Assembly: GCF_001263205.1 (NCBI RefSeq)
Contig: NZ_CP012333.1
Span: 2,914,001-2,978,000, forward strand
Direction of reading: 5' to 3'
Length of the DNA stretch: 64,000 bases
DNA from: Labilithrix luteola
GTDB lineage: Bacteria > Myxococcota_A > Polyangia > Polyangiales > Polyangiaceae
Translations under genes and position numbers: made by a program
Shown here: piece by piece, positions 34,364 to 43,667 of the stretch
Position numbering within the stretch: position 1 is the stretch's first letter
Layout of the letters: every line of letters starts with the position of its first letter
The notes under the pieces: model-generated
Databases searched by the model: none
What the model was told of the DNA's origin: nothing
What the model saw: the letters and a program-made list of their open reading frames with translations, nothing else

Positions 34364-35710
34364 TTACTTACGGCGCTTCCCCATCCACTGACCGACGCGG
34401 AACGCCATCTCGAGGGCCTGCCGGTAGTTGAGGCGGGGGTCGCAAACGCTCGCGTAGTTCTTGTCGAGATCCTCTTCGGTCAGGCCGCCGCCGATGCACT
34501 CGGTGACATCGTCGCCCGTGAGCTCGAAGTGCACGCCGCCGAGGAACGTGCCCGAGTCGTGGTGGACGGCGAACGACTGCTCGATCTCGAAGAGGATGTC
34601 GTCGAAGCTCCGGGTCTTGAGGCCCGAGTTCGTCGACTTCGTGTTGCCGTGCATCGGGTCGCAGACCCACAGCACGCGAATCCCAGCGTTGCGAACGGCG
34701 TCGACGAGGGGGGCGAGGGACTGCTGGACGTGCGCGGCGCCCATGCGCGTGATGGCGACGAGCTTCCCAGCTTCGTTCTCCGGGTTGAGGCGGGAGAAGA
34801 GCCGGATGGCATCCTTCGGGTCGACCTTCGGACCGAGCTTCACGCCGACCACGTTCTGGATACCGCGGAAGAACTCGACGTGCGCTCCGTCAATCTCGCG
34901 GGTTCGCTCGCCGATCCAGGGCAGGTGCGTGGTCAGGAGGTAGTGGCCCTCGCGACGAGGAACCCGGCGGGTCTGCGCAGACTCGTAATGGAGGTTCAGG
35001 CCCTCGTGGCTCGTGAAGAACTCGACGCGCGTGAGCTCGTCGACCGTCGTCTCGCCCAAGGCCTCCATGAAGCGGAGGGCCTCGGACAGGCGGTGCGAGG
35101 TCTGGATGTATTCCTCGCGGAGCGCCAGCGGCAGGTCCGCACGCGAGAGGAAGGCGAGGTCCCAGTACTCGGGGTGGTGAAGGTCGGCGAAGCCGCCGGC
35201 CGAAAGGGAGCGCACGAAGTTGAGCGTGAGCGCCGAGTGCCCGTAGGCATCGAGCATCGCGCGCGGATCGGCACGACGCGCCTCGGCGGTGAACTCCGGG
35301 CGGTTGACAAGGTCACCGAAGTAGCTCGGGAGCGACAGGCCGTCGCGTTCCTCGGTCGCCTTGCTGCGCGGCTTCGCGTACTGGCCGGCGAGGCGCCCGA
35401 CACGCACCACCGGCTTCTTCGCGGCGTGCACGAGAACGAGCGACATCTGAAGAAGGATCTTCAGCTTGTTCGTGATGATGCCCGGCTGGCAGTCCGCGAG
35501 CGTCTCGGCGCAGTCGCCGCCCTGCAGGAGAAAGCGCTTGCCCTCCTGCGCCTCGGCGATGTGCTGCTTGAGGCGCTCGACCTCCCAGGACGTCACCAGA
35601 GGAGGAAGCTGACGAAGCTTCGAAACCACCGACTGGACGCTATCGGCGTCGTCGTAGGCAATTTCTTGTGCGTGCGGACGGTCTTTCCACGAATCGATGT
35701 GCCAGGACAC
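34364..35710 (-). CDS. 3-deoxy-7-phosphoheptulonate synthase, class II
   Basis: The first enzyme of the shikimate pathway, joining phosphoenolpyruvate and erythrose 4-phosphate. The 448-residue protein is the plant/mycobacterial class II form: SWEVERLKQHIAEAQEGKRF, LLQGGDCAETL, PVVRVGRLAGQYAKPRS, WVCDPMHGNT, GGVHFELTGDDVTECIGGG and CDPRLNYRQALEMAF. It has no extended allosteric N-terminus. It stands alone; the other aro genes are not in the window. Confidence 0.95.
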   Translation of the reverse strand: MSWHIDSWKDRPHAQEIAYDDADSVQSVVSKLRQLPPLVTSWEVERLKQHIAEAQEGKRFLLQGGDCAETLADCQPGIITNKLKILLQMSLVLVHAAKKPVVRVGRLAGQYAKPRSKATEERDGLSLPSYFGDLVNRPEFTAEARRADPRAMLDAYGHSALTLNFVRSLSAGGFADLHHPEYWDLAFLSRADLPLALREEYIQTSHRLSEALRFMEALGETTVDELTRVEFFTSHEGLNLHYESAQTRRVPRREGHYLLTTHLPWIGERTREIDGAHVEFFRGIQNVVGVKLGPKVDPKDAIRLFSRLNPENEAGKLVAITRMGAAHVQQSLAPLVDAVRNAGIRVLWVCDPMHGNTKSTNSGLKTRSFDDILFEIEQSFAVHHDSGTFLGGVHFELTGDDVTECIGGGLTEEDLDKNYASVCDPRLNYRQALEMAFRVGQWMGKRRK

Positions 35711-35777
35711 GACGGCAGCCTAGCGCACTGCGGCGATCGGAGTAGCGCTACCGCAACGTAAAGCGCCTCGAAATACT

Positions 35778-36875
35778 TCACTTGGCGAGGCGGAGCACAG
35801 CCTTGTCGGTCAGCCAGTACACGTGCGTCGCATCGACCGCGACAGCGCCCGGCTGAGCGAGCGCGCTCCCGGCGCCATCGACCACCACGGGATCGCCGCC
35901 GGCGATGGGCGCTCGCATGAGGCCGGAGCCGGCCGCGCTGCCGTCGCCGGAACGCACCGGAAACGCCGCGGCGGGAGCCGTCGTCGCGAACCAAAGGTTC
36001 TGGTCGTCCGAAGCGATGGCGCAAGCCGTGAACGTTCCGGCCGCCACGGTTGCCACGGCGTTACCTTCGAGCGAGAGCTTGCGCACTTCGCCCTTCATCG
36101 CCGGCCCGCCGGCCGAGGCGGGACGGCTCGTCCAGAACAGATGCTCCCCATCACGGATGAGTGCACACGGCTCGCCCGAGGACGCGAGGAGCTCGGGGGC
36201 GTGCGTGTCGAGGCCGACGCGCACGATTCCACCTGCCGCAGGCTTCGCGTCGGTGGGGCCCGTCGCGACGTAGACCGCGTTGGCGTCCGCTTCGACGCCT
36301 CGCACCGCACCTTCGACGGTCGCGAGTGCTTCGGGCGCGCCGCCGGCCTTGGCCACGCGACCGACCTCACCGGTTTCGCGTGCGAAATACACGTAGTCAC
36401 CGGACAGCGAGAGGGCCACGGGAGACGCCTCGATGTCGGCGACGGTCGCCGGCTCGCCGCCCATGAGCGGAACGCGCACGAGGCGCCCATCGCTCGTGCC
36501 TACGAAGGCATCGTGTTCGTCGATGGCGAGCGCATCGTAGGTTGCGCCCTGGCGATCGACGGAGATCATGAGCGCCGGTCCAACGCGCTTGTCGGCGACG
36601 AAGAGCGCGCCGGCTTCGACGAGCTCGCCTCCGACGAACGTGTTGCGGGTCGTGAAGACGGCCGACGTCGACGACAGCGCGAGGGCCGAAGGAATGCCCA
36701 CGTCTGAGGCGACGCTCTCGGGGCCCGTCCGCCCAGCCGGCGCGCCGACGCTGGGCGTGTCGCTGGACGGCGGCTCGTTCGTCGACGACGCACCTTGCGC
36801 GTTGGGAGACGGCTCGGCGACTTGTCCGCCGCAGGCCGCAAGCAACAGGACCATCGAAACCGCTGCCTTGCGCAT
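35778..36875 (-). CDS. Lipoprotein with predicted beta-propeller repeats
   Basis: The lipoprotein signal is MRKAAVSMVLLLAACGG, followed by a Ser/Pro/Asn linker (residues 20-60). The rest is a string of about seven beta-rich repeats of 40-45 residues with VYFARETGEVGRVAKAGGAP, VYVATGPTD and VYWLTDKAVLRLAK-type blades, as in myxobacterial propeller lipoproteins. No catalytic residues are evident. A surface binding or scaffolding role is inferred. It is transcribed in the same direction as the kinase 48 bp upstream. Confidence 0.75.
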   Translation of the reverse strand: MRKAAVSMVLLLAACGGQVAEPSPNAQGASSTNEPPSSDTPSVGAPAGRTGPESVASDVGIPSALALSSTSAVFTTRNTFVGGELVEAGALFVADKRVGPALMISVDRQGATYDALAIDEHDAFVGTSDGRLVRVPLMGGEPATVADIEASPVALSLSGDYVYFARETGEVGRVAKAGGAPEALATVEGAVRGVEADANAVYVATGPTDAKPAAGGIVRVGLDTHAPELLASSGEPCALIRDGEHLFWTSRPASAGGPAMKGEVRKLSLEGNAVATVAAGTFTACAIASDDQNLWFATTAPAAAFPVRSGDGSAAGSGLMRAPIAGGDPVVVDGAGSALAQPGAVAVDATHVYWLTDKAVLRLAK

Positions 36876-36923
36876 GTGCTTCCGCTATCGGAACGGAGAG
36901 CAGCGGGCCAAGTTTTCGCGTCG

Positions 36924-38270
36924 TCAGAAGATGTCGGACTTGTCCCCGCGAACCGCGCGCGGTGACGAGACGGGCGCAGGAAGCACAATGGGTACGGAGG
37001 GTTCCTGGTGCGCAGACTTCGCCGATGCCACGGACGTCACGCGATGGTGTGGCGGCAGATCGGCATCCGCGACGGGCAGCTCGAACGATGGCGGAGCGAG
37101 CGACTCGCTCGTCGCAAGGGGCCCCGGCGGCATCACGAGGGCCGCCGCCTTTCGCTCTTCCGCCGCCGCCCATCGCATGGTCACGAAGAAAGCCGTCGCG
37201 GCGAGCAGGAGCGCGAAGCCGCCCAAAAGAAGCGCGGGCCGCGTGAACGATGGGGGCACGCCCGCGGCCTCGATCGCGGTCTCTTCGTCCCCCTTGGAGC
37301 GAAGGAACGAGGGGGATTCCACACCGTTTGCGACGTCGCAGAAAGCTTCGGCGAGCTCACCGGCGCTGGAAAAGCGGCGTTCGAGGCGTACGTCGAAGGC
37401 GCGCGCGAAGAAGTCCGCGAAGCGCGGAGGAAGATCGGCACGACGAGCATGCACCGGAATCGGATCGACGAGCGAGAGGCGCAGCATGATGTCCTCGGCC
37501 GACTCGCCGTCGAACGGCAGCTCGCCCGTGAGCATCACGTAGGCGATGACGGCCAGGGCCCAGACGTCGGCGCGATGGTCGATGTCGGGTTGCCCTCGTG
37601 ATTGCTCGGGGCTCATGAAGGCGGGCGTTCCAATGACGACGCCACGCTGGGTCGCGTTCGGAGAACGGCGCTGGCGTTGGACCTTGGCGATTCCGAAGTC
37701 GAGGATCTTGAGGAGGTACTCGCCTTCTTCGTCCGCGGCGACGACGACGTTCGAAGGTTTGAGGTCGCGATGCACGATGCCGTCTTCGTGCGCAACGTCG
37801 ATGCCGCGAGCGAGCTGGGAAACGAACTCCGCGGCTCGCTCGACGGAGAGCGTCCCCTGCGCCTCGAGGTAGCTGTCGAGCGAGGGCCCGGCGAGCAGCT
37901 CCATGACGAGGTAGGCCAGCGGAGGGTCGTCACCATGATCGGTCACGCTCACCACGTGACGAGTCTTGCGCGAGAGCGCCGCGGCACAGCGCGCTTCGAC
38001 GAGGAAGCGTGCGGACGCGGAGCTGCCGTCTTGATGATCGTGATCGCGCATCACGAGCTTGATGGCGACGAGCTCGTCGAGCGACGCGTGGCGCGCACTC
38101 CAAACTTCGCCCATCGAGCCGGTGCCGAGCTTACAGACGAGCTCGTACTTGTCGGCGATGACCAATCCGGCGCGTAGCGCGGGCGGAACGGAAGAGGTCG
38201 CGGGAGTTCGATCGTCGCCGCCGCCATAACGCGCGTTGTTCGCGGGAGGCGCTTTTGAAGGACGATCCAT
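36924..38270 (-). CDS. Membrane-anchored Ser/Thr protein kinase
   Basis: A Hanks-type kinase of 448 residues. Kinase domain (residues about 42-310): Gly loop LGTGSMGEVW, VAIKLV, HRDLKPSN, DFGIAK and SPEQ in place of APE. One transmembrane segment (LLLGGFALLLAATAFFVTM, about residue 345) is followed by a Ser/Pro-rich extracytoplasmic tail of 90 residues without PASTA or other recognisable domains. ATG 38270 is chosen. The frame runs on to 39761, but that stretch is antisense to the next gene. Confidence 0.94.
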   Translation of the reverse strand: MDRPSKAPPANNARYGGGDDRTPATSSVPPALRAGLVIADKYELVCKLGTGSMGEVWSARHASLDELVAIKLVMRDHDHQDGSSASARFLVEARCAAALSRKTRHVVSVTDHGDDPPLAYLVMELLAGPSLDSYLEAQGTLSVERAAEFVSQLARGIDVAHEDGIVHRDLKPSNVVVAADEEGEYLLKILDFGIAKVQRQRRSPNATQRGVVIGTPAFMSPEQSRGQPDIDHRADVWALAVIAYVMLTGELPFDGESAEDIMLRLSLVDPIPVHARRADLPPRFADFFARAFDVRLERRFSSAGELAEAFCDVANGVESPSFLRSKGDEETAIEAAGVPPSFTRPALLLGGFALLLAATAFFVTMRWAAAEERKAAALVMPPGPLATSESLAPPSFELPVADADLPPHHRVTSVASAKSAHQEPSVPIVLPAPVSSPRAVRGDKSDIF

Positions 38271-38447
38271 CCGCTCAAGTATACCGATCTGCACACCCCG
38301 TGCATCTGCCGAGCTTGGGTGTGATCCCCCTACTCCGGGCGCTCGGAGCGCGACCGTCCTGCCGCATCGCGTCGTGCAGACGAACTGCGTTTTACGCAGC
38401 TGCCCCCGATTCGCCACGAAGCGCTCTGTGCTATCTGCGCGGCCATC

Positions 38448-39806
38448 ATGAGATCGGACGGAGGCACGCTGCTTTCGATCTCTTCGCCGCAGAAGCGCGC
38501 GGAGCTTTCGCCCCCCCCACCTGTTCGCGACGAGCAGCACGAAGCGCGCACCGTGCGCGCCATTCGGCAGGCGCTCGCGACCGTCCCCTTCTACGCGAAG
38601 CTCGGACTCGCCGCGCCCGCGCCGGGGGAAGACGCGACGCTCGCCGAGGTGCTGCCGAAGCTGCCGCTCCTCACGCCCGCGAAGATCCGCGCGACGCTTC
38701 CCAAGGCGTGGCTCCCCGAAGGACGCGACGTCCGCGCCGAAATGGCGGAGGGAAAGATCAGCGTCGTCGAGACCGGCAGCGGCGACGCACGCACGCGCAT
38801 CCTCTGGGACGGCGCCTGGTGGCGACGCCAGGAAGACCGCGCGCTTCGCGTGAACCCGCGCATGCTGAGCGCGATGGCCGGCGAGATGGGCGCCTACCGC
38901 GACTCCGTCTTGTGGGTTCCCGAACGTGGCACCGGCTCGTGCGGCGCGGGCGACCCGTCGTACGAGGATCGCCTCGAGGGCGCGCGCCTCCACCTCAACT
39001 CGCGCCAGGATCCCGCGTTCTGGACCGAGAGCGTCATGACGCGCATGCTCGACGAGCTCGCGCTCCACGGAACCGTCGGCCTCCTCGCCGATCCGTTCTA
39101 CCTCGACGTGCTCGCACGCCACGCGATCAGCCTCGGTCGCAAGCTCGACGTGAAGGGCTTCGTCGCCCTCACGCGCGCGCTCACCACGTCGGCGCACCGT
39201 GAAGCCATCGGCAAGGTGCACGATCACGTGGTCGACGTCTTCGGCGCTCGCGAGGCGGGCATTCTCTTCGTCGAAGCCGAAGACAAGAAGTTGCATCATG
39301 CACCGAGCACCACCCACGTGGAGCTCCTGCCCGCGAAGGTGGAGACGCCAGGCGCCGAGAACGTGGCGCTGGTCGTCGTGACCACGCTCGATCGCGACGT
39401 GCAGCCGCTCGTCCGCTACGTCCTCGGCGACCTCGTCGAAGTGGCGGAAGGCGCGCCGCGCTACACCACGGTCTCGCCCATTGCGCGCGTGTCCGGAAAG
39501 CTCGACGACGCCGTCGTTCGCCCCGACGGCGCCATCCTCACGCCTGCCGCGATGGATCGCGCGCTGGCGCCGCTCTCGCTCCGCGCGTACCAGGTCACGC
39601 AGCGCGAGCCGAACGCGGTGGAGATCGAAGTCGTCGGCGGCTCGGCTGACGCGGCTCGCGATGCCCTCGCGACGCTCGCCACCGGCATGACCGTCACGGC
39701 GCGATCGGCCACCGCCATCGCCGCCGAGCCCAACGGCAAGTACCACACTTCTCGTCGTCACATTCCGCTCGCACTCTCTTCATCGTTCGATGGAGCCGCA
39801 TCATGA
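38448..39806 (+). CDS. PaaK/F390-synthetase-like adenylate-forming enzyme
   Basis: A 452-residue relative of phenylacetate-CoA ligase. A helical N-terminus (TVRAIRQALATVPFYAKLGL) precedes the degenerate nucleotide loop ETGSGDARTRILWD, and the C-terminal block VRYVLGDLVEVAEG ... ARVSGKLDDAVVRPDGAILT matches the end of PaaK proteins. It would activate a carboxylate as an acyl-adenylate. Its stop overlaps the SufS-like gene by 4 nt (ATGA), so the two products probably act together. The canonical SSGTTG loop is weak, so catalytic competence is uncertain. Confidence 0.75.
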   Translation: MRSDGGTLLSISSPQKRAELSPPPPVRDEQHEARTVRAIRQALATVPFYAKLGLAAPAPGEDATLAEVLPKLPLLTPAKIRATLPKAWLPEGRDVRAEMAEGKISVVETGSGDARTRILWDGAWWRRQEDRALRVNPRMLSAMAGEMGAYRDSVLWVPERGTGSCGAGDPSYEDRLEGARLHLNSRQDPAFWTESVMTRMLDELALHGTVGLLADPFYLDVLARHAISLGRKLDVKGFVALTRALTTSAHREAIGKVHDHVVDVFGAREAGILFVEAEDKKLHHAPSTTHVELLPAKVETPGAENVALVVVTTLDRDVQPLVRYVLGDLVEVAEGAPRYTTVSPIARVSGKLDDAVVRPDGAILTPAAMDRALAPLSLRAYQVTQREPNAVEIEVVGGSADAARDALATLATGMTVTARSATAIAAEPNGKYHTSRRHIPLALSSSFDGAAS

Positions 39807-41026
39807 AGGACACGATCGATCGCCATGCCGAACGCGTTCGCCCCGAATTCCCGCTGCTGAAGCGCGAGTTCGACGGACGCCCCGTCGTCTTCCTCGACAA
39901 CGCTTCGACGACGCCGAAGCCGCGCTCGGTCATCGACGCGGTCGTCAACGTCTTGGAGCGTTCGACGGCCAACGTGCATCGCGGCGTCCACAGCCTCGGC
40001 GAAGAAGCCACGCGCCTCTTCGACGAAGCGCGCCGTGAAGTCGCCTCCCTCATCGGCGCGACGCCGAACGAGATCGTCCTCGTTCGCGGCACCACCGAGG
40101 CCATCAACTTCGTCGCCAACGGTCTCGAGCTCGGCCCCGAAGACGAGGTCGTCTTCCCCGCGAGCGAGCACCACGCGAACTGGATCCCCTGGCGCGTGCA
40201 CGGCAAGCCCGTGCCGATGCCGATCGACGAGGACGGCGTTCCGCGCTGGGAGACGCTCGCGTCGCTCATCACCAAGAAGACGAAGCTCGTCTCGATTGGT
40301 CACGTCTCCAACGTGACGGGTGCCATCGCCCCGGTCGAAGAGGTCGTTCGCATCGCGCACGAGCACGGCGTTCCCGTCCTCCTCGACGCGGCGCAGTCGC
40401 TCTCGCACTTGCCGCTCGACGTGAACAAGCTTGGCGTCGACTTCCTCGCCGCCTCGAGCCACAAGGCTTTCGGCCCGTCGGGCGTTGGCCTCCTCTGGAG
40501 CAAGAAGGACTTCCTCGCGAAGTGCCCGCTCTACCAGGTCGGCGGCGGCATGATCTCGCTGAACAACGACATCGACGTGGGCGGCTTCATCCCGCGCGAC
40601 GCGCCGTTCAAGTTCGAAGCCGGCACGCCCGCCATCGAAGCGACGATCGGCTTCGGCGCTGCCGTGAAGTGGATGCGCGCCATCGGCATGGATGCGATTC
40701 GCGAGCACGACATCGCGATGAGCAAGTACCTGTTCGAGGGCCTGTCCGACATCAAGGGCGTGCGCGTTCTCGCCAAGAAGCTCCCGGTCGAGAAGCGCAT
40801 CGCGCTCGCCACCTTCGTGGTCGATGCCCCCGCGATGACGCAGGAGAGCGTCGCGCGCGCGCTCTGCGACATGTTCGGCGTCTGCGTGTCGGCCGGCTTC
40901 CACTGCACGCACGTGCTCCATGCCCGCACGCACTTGCCGGGCACGGTGCGTGCGAGCCCGCACCTCTTCAACACCACCGCCGAGATCGATCTCTTGCTCG
41001 AAGGCGTTCGCGAGATCGCAGGCTGA
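39803..41026 (+). CDS. SufS-like cysteine desulfurase / class V aminotransferase
   Basis: A PLP-dependent enzyme of 407 residues. The Schiff-base Lys is in SSHKAFGPSG, the substrate loop region is RGVHSLGEEATRLF, and the catalytic Cys candidate is in VSAGFHCTHVLHARTHLP. The closest class is SufS/CsdA (group II). No sufBCD genes are nearby; instead it is coupled to a PaaK-like adenylating enzyme. It may supply sulfur, or an amino group, to an acyl-adenylate made by that enzyme (inference). It ends 16 bp before a set of hairpins. Confidence 0.88.
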   Translation: MKDTIDRHAERVRPEFPLLKREFDGRPVVFLDNASTTPKPRSVIDAVVNVLERSTANVHRGVHSLGEEATRLFDEARREVASLIGATPNEIVLVRGTTEAINFVANGLELGPEDEVVFPASEHHANWIPWRVHGKPVPMPIDEDGVPRWETLASLITKKTKLVSIGHVSNVTGAIAPVEEVVRIAHEHGVPVLLDAAQSLSHLPLDVNKLGVDFLAASSHKAFGPSGVGLLWSKKDFLAKCPLYQVGGGMISLNNDIDVGGFIPRDAPFKFEAGTPAIEATIGFGAAVKWMRAIGMDAIREHDIAMSKYLFEGLSDIKGVRVLAKKLPVEKRIALATFVVDAPAMTQESVARALCDMFGVCVSAGFHCTHVLHARTHLPGTVRASPHLFNTTAEIDLLLEGVREIAG

Positions 41027-41042
41027 GCACGGGACTCGATGG

Positions 41043-41061
41043 CTCCAGGCTGCAACTGGAG
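41043..41061. repeat. Hairpin 1 (CTCCAG / CTGGAG)
   Basis: A perfect 6-bp inverted repeat with a 7-nt loop, the first of three hairpins packed into 132 bp after the SufS-like gene. Confidence 0.55.
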
Positions 41062-41085
41062 GATCGAAATCCCAGGACGTGAAAC

Positions 41086-41113
41086 TTGCCTGGCAATGGC
41101 GATGGCCAGGCAA
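41086..41113. repeat. Hairpin 2 (TTGCCTGGC / GCCAGGCAA)
   Basis: A perfect 9-bp inverted repeat with a 10-nt loop. Part of the motif (TTGCCAGGC) recurs once more at about 41180-41190. It could end transcription or sit in the 5' leader of the next gene. Confidence 0.6.
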
Positions 41114-41142
41114 CGAAGGCGGGTGATGCGCAGCTGATCTCC

Positions 41143-41174
41143 GGGACCTTGGAGGTGTCGACCTCCTTGGTCCC
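41143..41174. terminator. Hairpin 3, two-part stem, possible terminator
   Basis: GGGACC-TT-GGAGGT / ACCTCC-TT-GGTCCC: two 6-bp stems separated by a symmetric TT/TT bulge, with a 4-nt loop GTCG. Very stable. No T-run follows, so either a factor-dependent terminator or an mRNA structure. Confidence 0.5.
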
Positions 41175-41230
41175 GCGGATTGCCAGGCGAGGGCCAATCG
41201 AACGGCACCGCCGATGCAATCTCGGTCGAC

Positions 41231-42639
41231 ATGCGCCTCGTCCAGCATGCCTCGGTCCTGCCCCTCCTCGCCCTCCTCGCGTCGGCGGCTTCGTTTGCCG
41301 CATGCGCGAAGGAAGAGACACCCGCATCGGGCCAAGCCTGGTCGTGCGGAAAGGAAGACGTGCCCGGCGGCGAGTCGATTCGCTGCGTGCAGTCTGCATT
41401 GGTGGTCGGCGGCCCTTCGGATCCCTCCGGCGGCGCAGGCAGTGGAACGGCCGACGCCGGCACGGGCAGCACGTCGTACGACTGCGCCCCCGGTTCGACG
41501 AACCCCGACTGCCCGCCCTCGGGGCCCGTCGGCTCGCAAACGGGGAGCTCCTCAACGGGGGGCGCCGGCAGCGGAACGAGCAGTGGCAATCCGCCTGTCG
41601 ATTCCAACGGCGGTTCGGCCGAAAGCGGTGGCGCAGGAAGCGGAACCAGCGATGGCAATCCGCCTGGCAGTTCGCAAACCGGCAGCGCGTCCAATGGTGG
41701 TGGCGGCGGGAGCGACGAGTGCGCGTACACCGAGGATCTTCCGTACTGCAATCCCTCGAGCAGCACGGCCGACGGCGGAACGTCGAGCTCGGGGAGCTCA
41801 GGCGGCTCGAGCGACTGCACGCAGCCGAACTGCAAGGTCCCCCCTGGGCAGGCGAAGAAAGGTTCGTCGAGCGGACAGAGCGGCGAGAACTCGTCGGGCG
41901 GAACTTCGAGTGATGGAACGCCCGGCACGAAGAAGCCGTATCACTGCACGAAGGACGACAAGGGGAACAAGTCGTGCCTCAGCGAGCCGACGTGCGCACC
42001 CGGCTCGCATCCTGCTCCGTGCGGAGCGTGCGTGACCGACGACGAGTCGTCGAGTGACTGCGTTCCGCCCGACGCAGGCGGCTGCTGGGTCACCGGTGGT
42101 GGATTCATCGAAGCGGCGAGCCTCGTGCCCCTGCACCGGCCGACGGTCACGACAACTACGGCGGCAACGCCAAGCCGATGAAAGACGGCACGGTGAAGGG
42201 CCACTGGAACCACGTCGATCACGGCACCGGCAATCATGCGCTCGGCCGACCCGAGTACCTGTTCTGCCGTCACGTCGACGAGCCGGGCCCCGGACAGCCG
42301 GGTGGAAAGAAGGGCCTCACCTCGAACCAGGTCTATTTCGGCGGCCATGCGCGCTGGCGCTCGAACGACGTCTGGGAAGACGGCTACTGGTTCGACGTTG
42401 TCGCCAAAGATCACGGCGAGCCCGGCAGCGTTCCCAAGCCCTCCAAGAACGGCGGAATGGTCGACACGTACCACTTCACGATTCGGAAGATCATCGACCC
42501 GGCGAACCTCGCCTCGGGCACGGTCGTCTACGAAACGAAGGGCAACCTCGTCGGCGGCAACATCCAGATTCACCCGTCGAACGGCGGGCATCCCGGGGTG
42601 CAGTCGCCCCTGCCCTCGTGGGTGTCGCTCGAGCCGTGA
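41231..42639 (+). pseudogene. Post-COAP-like lipoprotein, frameshifted
   Basis: The signal ends in SAASFAAC (lipobox), then a Gly/Ser/Asn/Asp-rich linker of 200 residues with several Cys and near-repeats (GAGSGT). The end of the first frame reads GGCWVTGGGFIEAASL and stops at 42181. The downstream frame (from about 42115) continues as SGEPRAPAPADGHDNYGGNA, then KPMKDGTVKGHWNHVDHGTG ... to 42639. Restoring one base near 42112 makes a single reading frame of about 470 codons with a C-terminal post-COAP-like domain. Either a true frameshift or a sequencing error. Confidence 0.75.
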
Positions 42640-42640
42640 G

Positions 42641-43546
42641 CTACTTCGGCTTCTTCTGCACGCGCGGCTTCATGAACGAGGCGAAGGCCTGGACCTTCGG
42701 ACTCAAGTTCGAGCGGCTCGGGTAGTAGAGGAAGAAACCGGGAAACGGCGGACAGAACCCGTCGAGCACACGCACGAGCCGCTTGGCGTCGAGGTGCTCG
42801 CGTACGACGCTCTCGAAGACGTACGCGAGCCCCACGCCCTCGAGGGCGGCGTTCACCATGGCGCGGACGTCGTTGGCCACGAAGCGGCCTTCGACGCCGA
42901 TGTCGATGTCTTCGCCGTTCACCGTGAACTCCCAGCGATAGACGGCGCCGCGCGAGATCGAGCGGTAATTGATGCAGTCGTGCGTGAGGAGCTCTCGCGG
43001 GTGCTTCGGTTTTCCGCGAACGGCGAAGTACGCGTGTGATCCGACGACCGCCATGCGCTGGTCGCCGCCGATCTTCATGGCCACCATCTCGCGATCGAGC
43101 ATCTCACCGAGCCGAATGCCGACGTCGAAGCCCTCCTCGACGATGTTCACGAAGGCATCGTTGATCGACACGTCGAGCCGGATCTCCGGATAGGCGGCGA
43201 GGAACGCCGGAACGATGGGATCGACGACCTGCTCGTAAACGACGCGCGGGACCGTCAGCCGCAAGAGGCCCGCCGGCCGATCACGCAGCTCGTTCAGCGA
43301 CTCGAACGCAGCCTGGACGTCGTCGAGGGCGGGCTTCAAACGCGACACGAAGCGCTCTCCGGCTTCCGTGAGGCCCACGCTGCGCGTCGTGCGCTGGAGC
43401 AGTCGAACGCCGAGCCGCTCCTCGAGCGCACGCACGCTCTGGCTCACCGCCGAAGGCGTGACCCGGAGCGCGGCTGCCGCCGCCGTGAAGCTTCGCTTTT
43501 CAGCGACGATCAGGAGCGCCGTGAGGCCGGAGAGGTCGTCCCGCAT
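42641..43546 (-). CDS. LysR-family transcriptional regulator
   Basis: A 301-residue LTTR: helix-turn-helix in SFTAAAAALRVTPSAVSQSV, effector domain with LLRLTVPRVVYEQVV. It is divergent from a short-chain dehydrogenase (43668), which it probably regulates. A small dyad (GAAG-AC-CTTC, 43553-43562) lies 7 nt from its start. Its stop codon is one base from the end of the convergent lipoprotein gene. Confidence 0.92.
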   Translation of the reverse strand: MRDDLSGLTALLIVAEKRSFTAAAAALRVTPSAVSQSVRALEERLGVRLLQRTTRSVGLTEAGERFVSRLKPALDDVQAAFESLNELRDRPAGLLRLTVPRVVYEQVVDPIVPAFLAAYPEIRLDVSINDAFVNIVEEGFDVGIRLGEMLDREMVAMKIGGDQRMAVVGSHAYFAVRGKPKHPRELLTHDCINYRSISRGAVYRWEFTVNGEDIDIGVEGRFVANDVRAMVNAALEGVGLAYVFESVVREHLDAKRLVRVLDGFCPPFPGFFLYYPSRSNLSPKVQAFASFMKPRVQKKPK

Positions 43547-43667
43547 TTGTTAGAAGACCTTCATAGCACATCAACATTCATCGCCTTTTGCTTGGGCTCA
43601 CCAAACCGTAGGTTCGTCTCGTCAGCGAGGCGCGAGCGCGAACGGCGCCGCCTCGGAGGAGCGAGTC

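Noticed and set aside
38271..39761. Long N-terminal extension of the Ser/Thr kinase
   Set aside because: The kinase starts normally at 38270. The upstream frame is antisense to the PaaK-like gene and has no kinase-related sequence.
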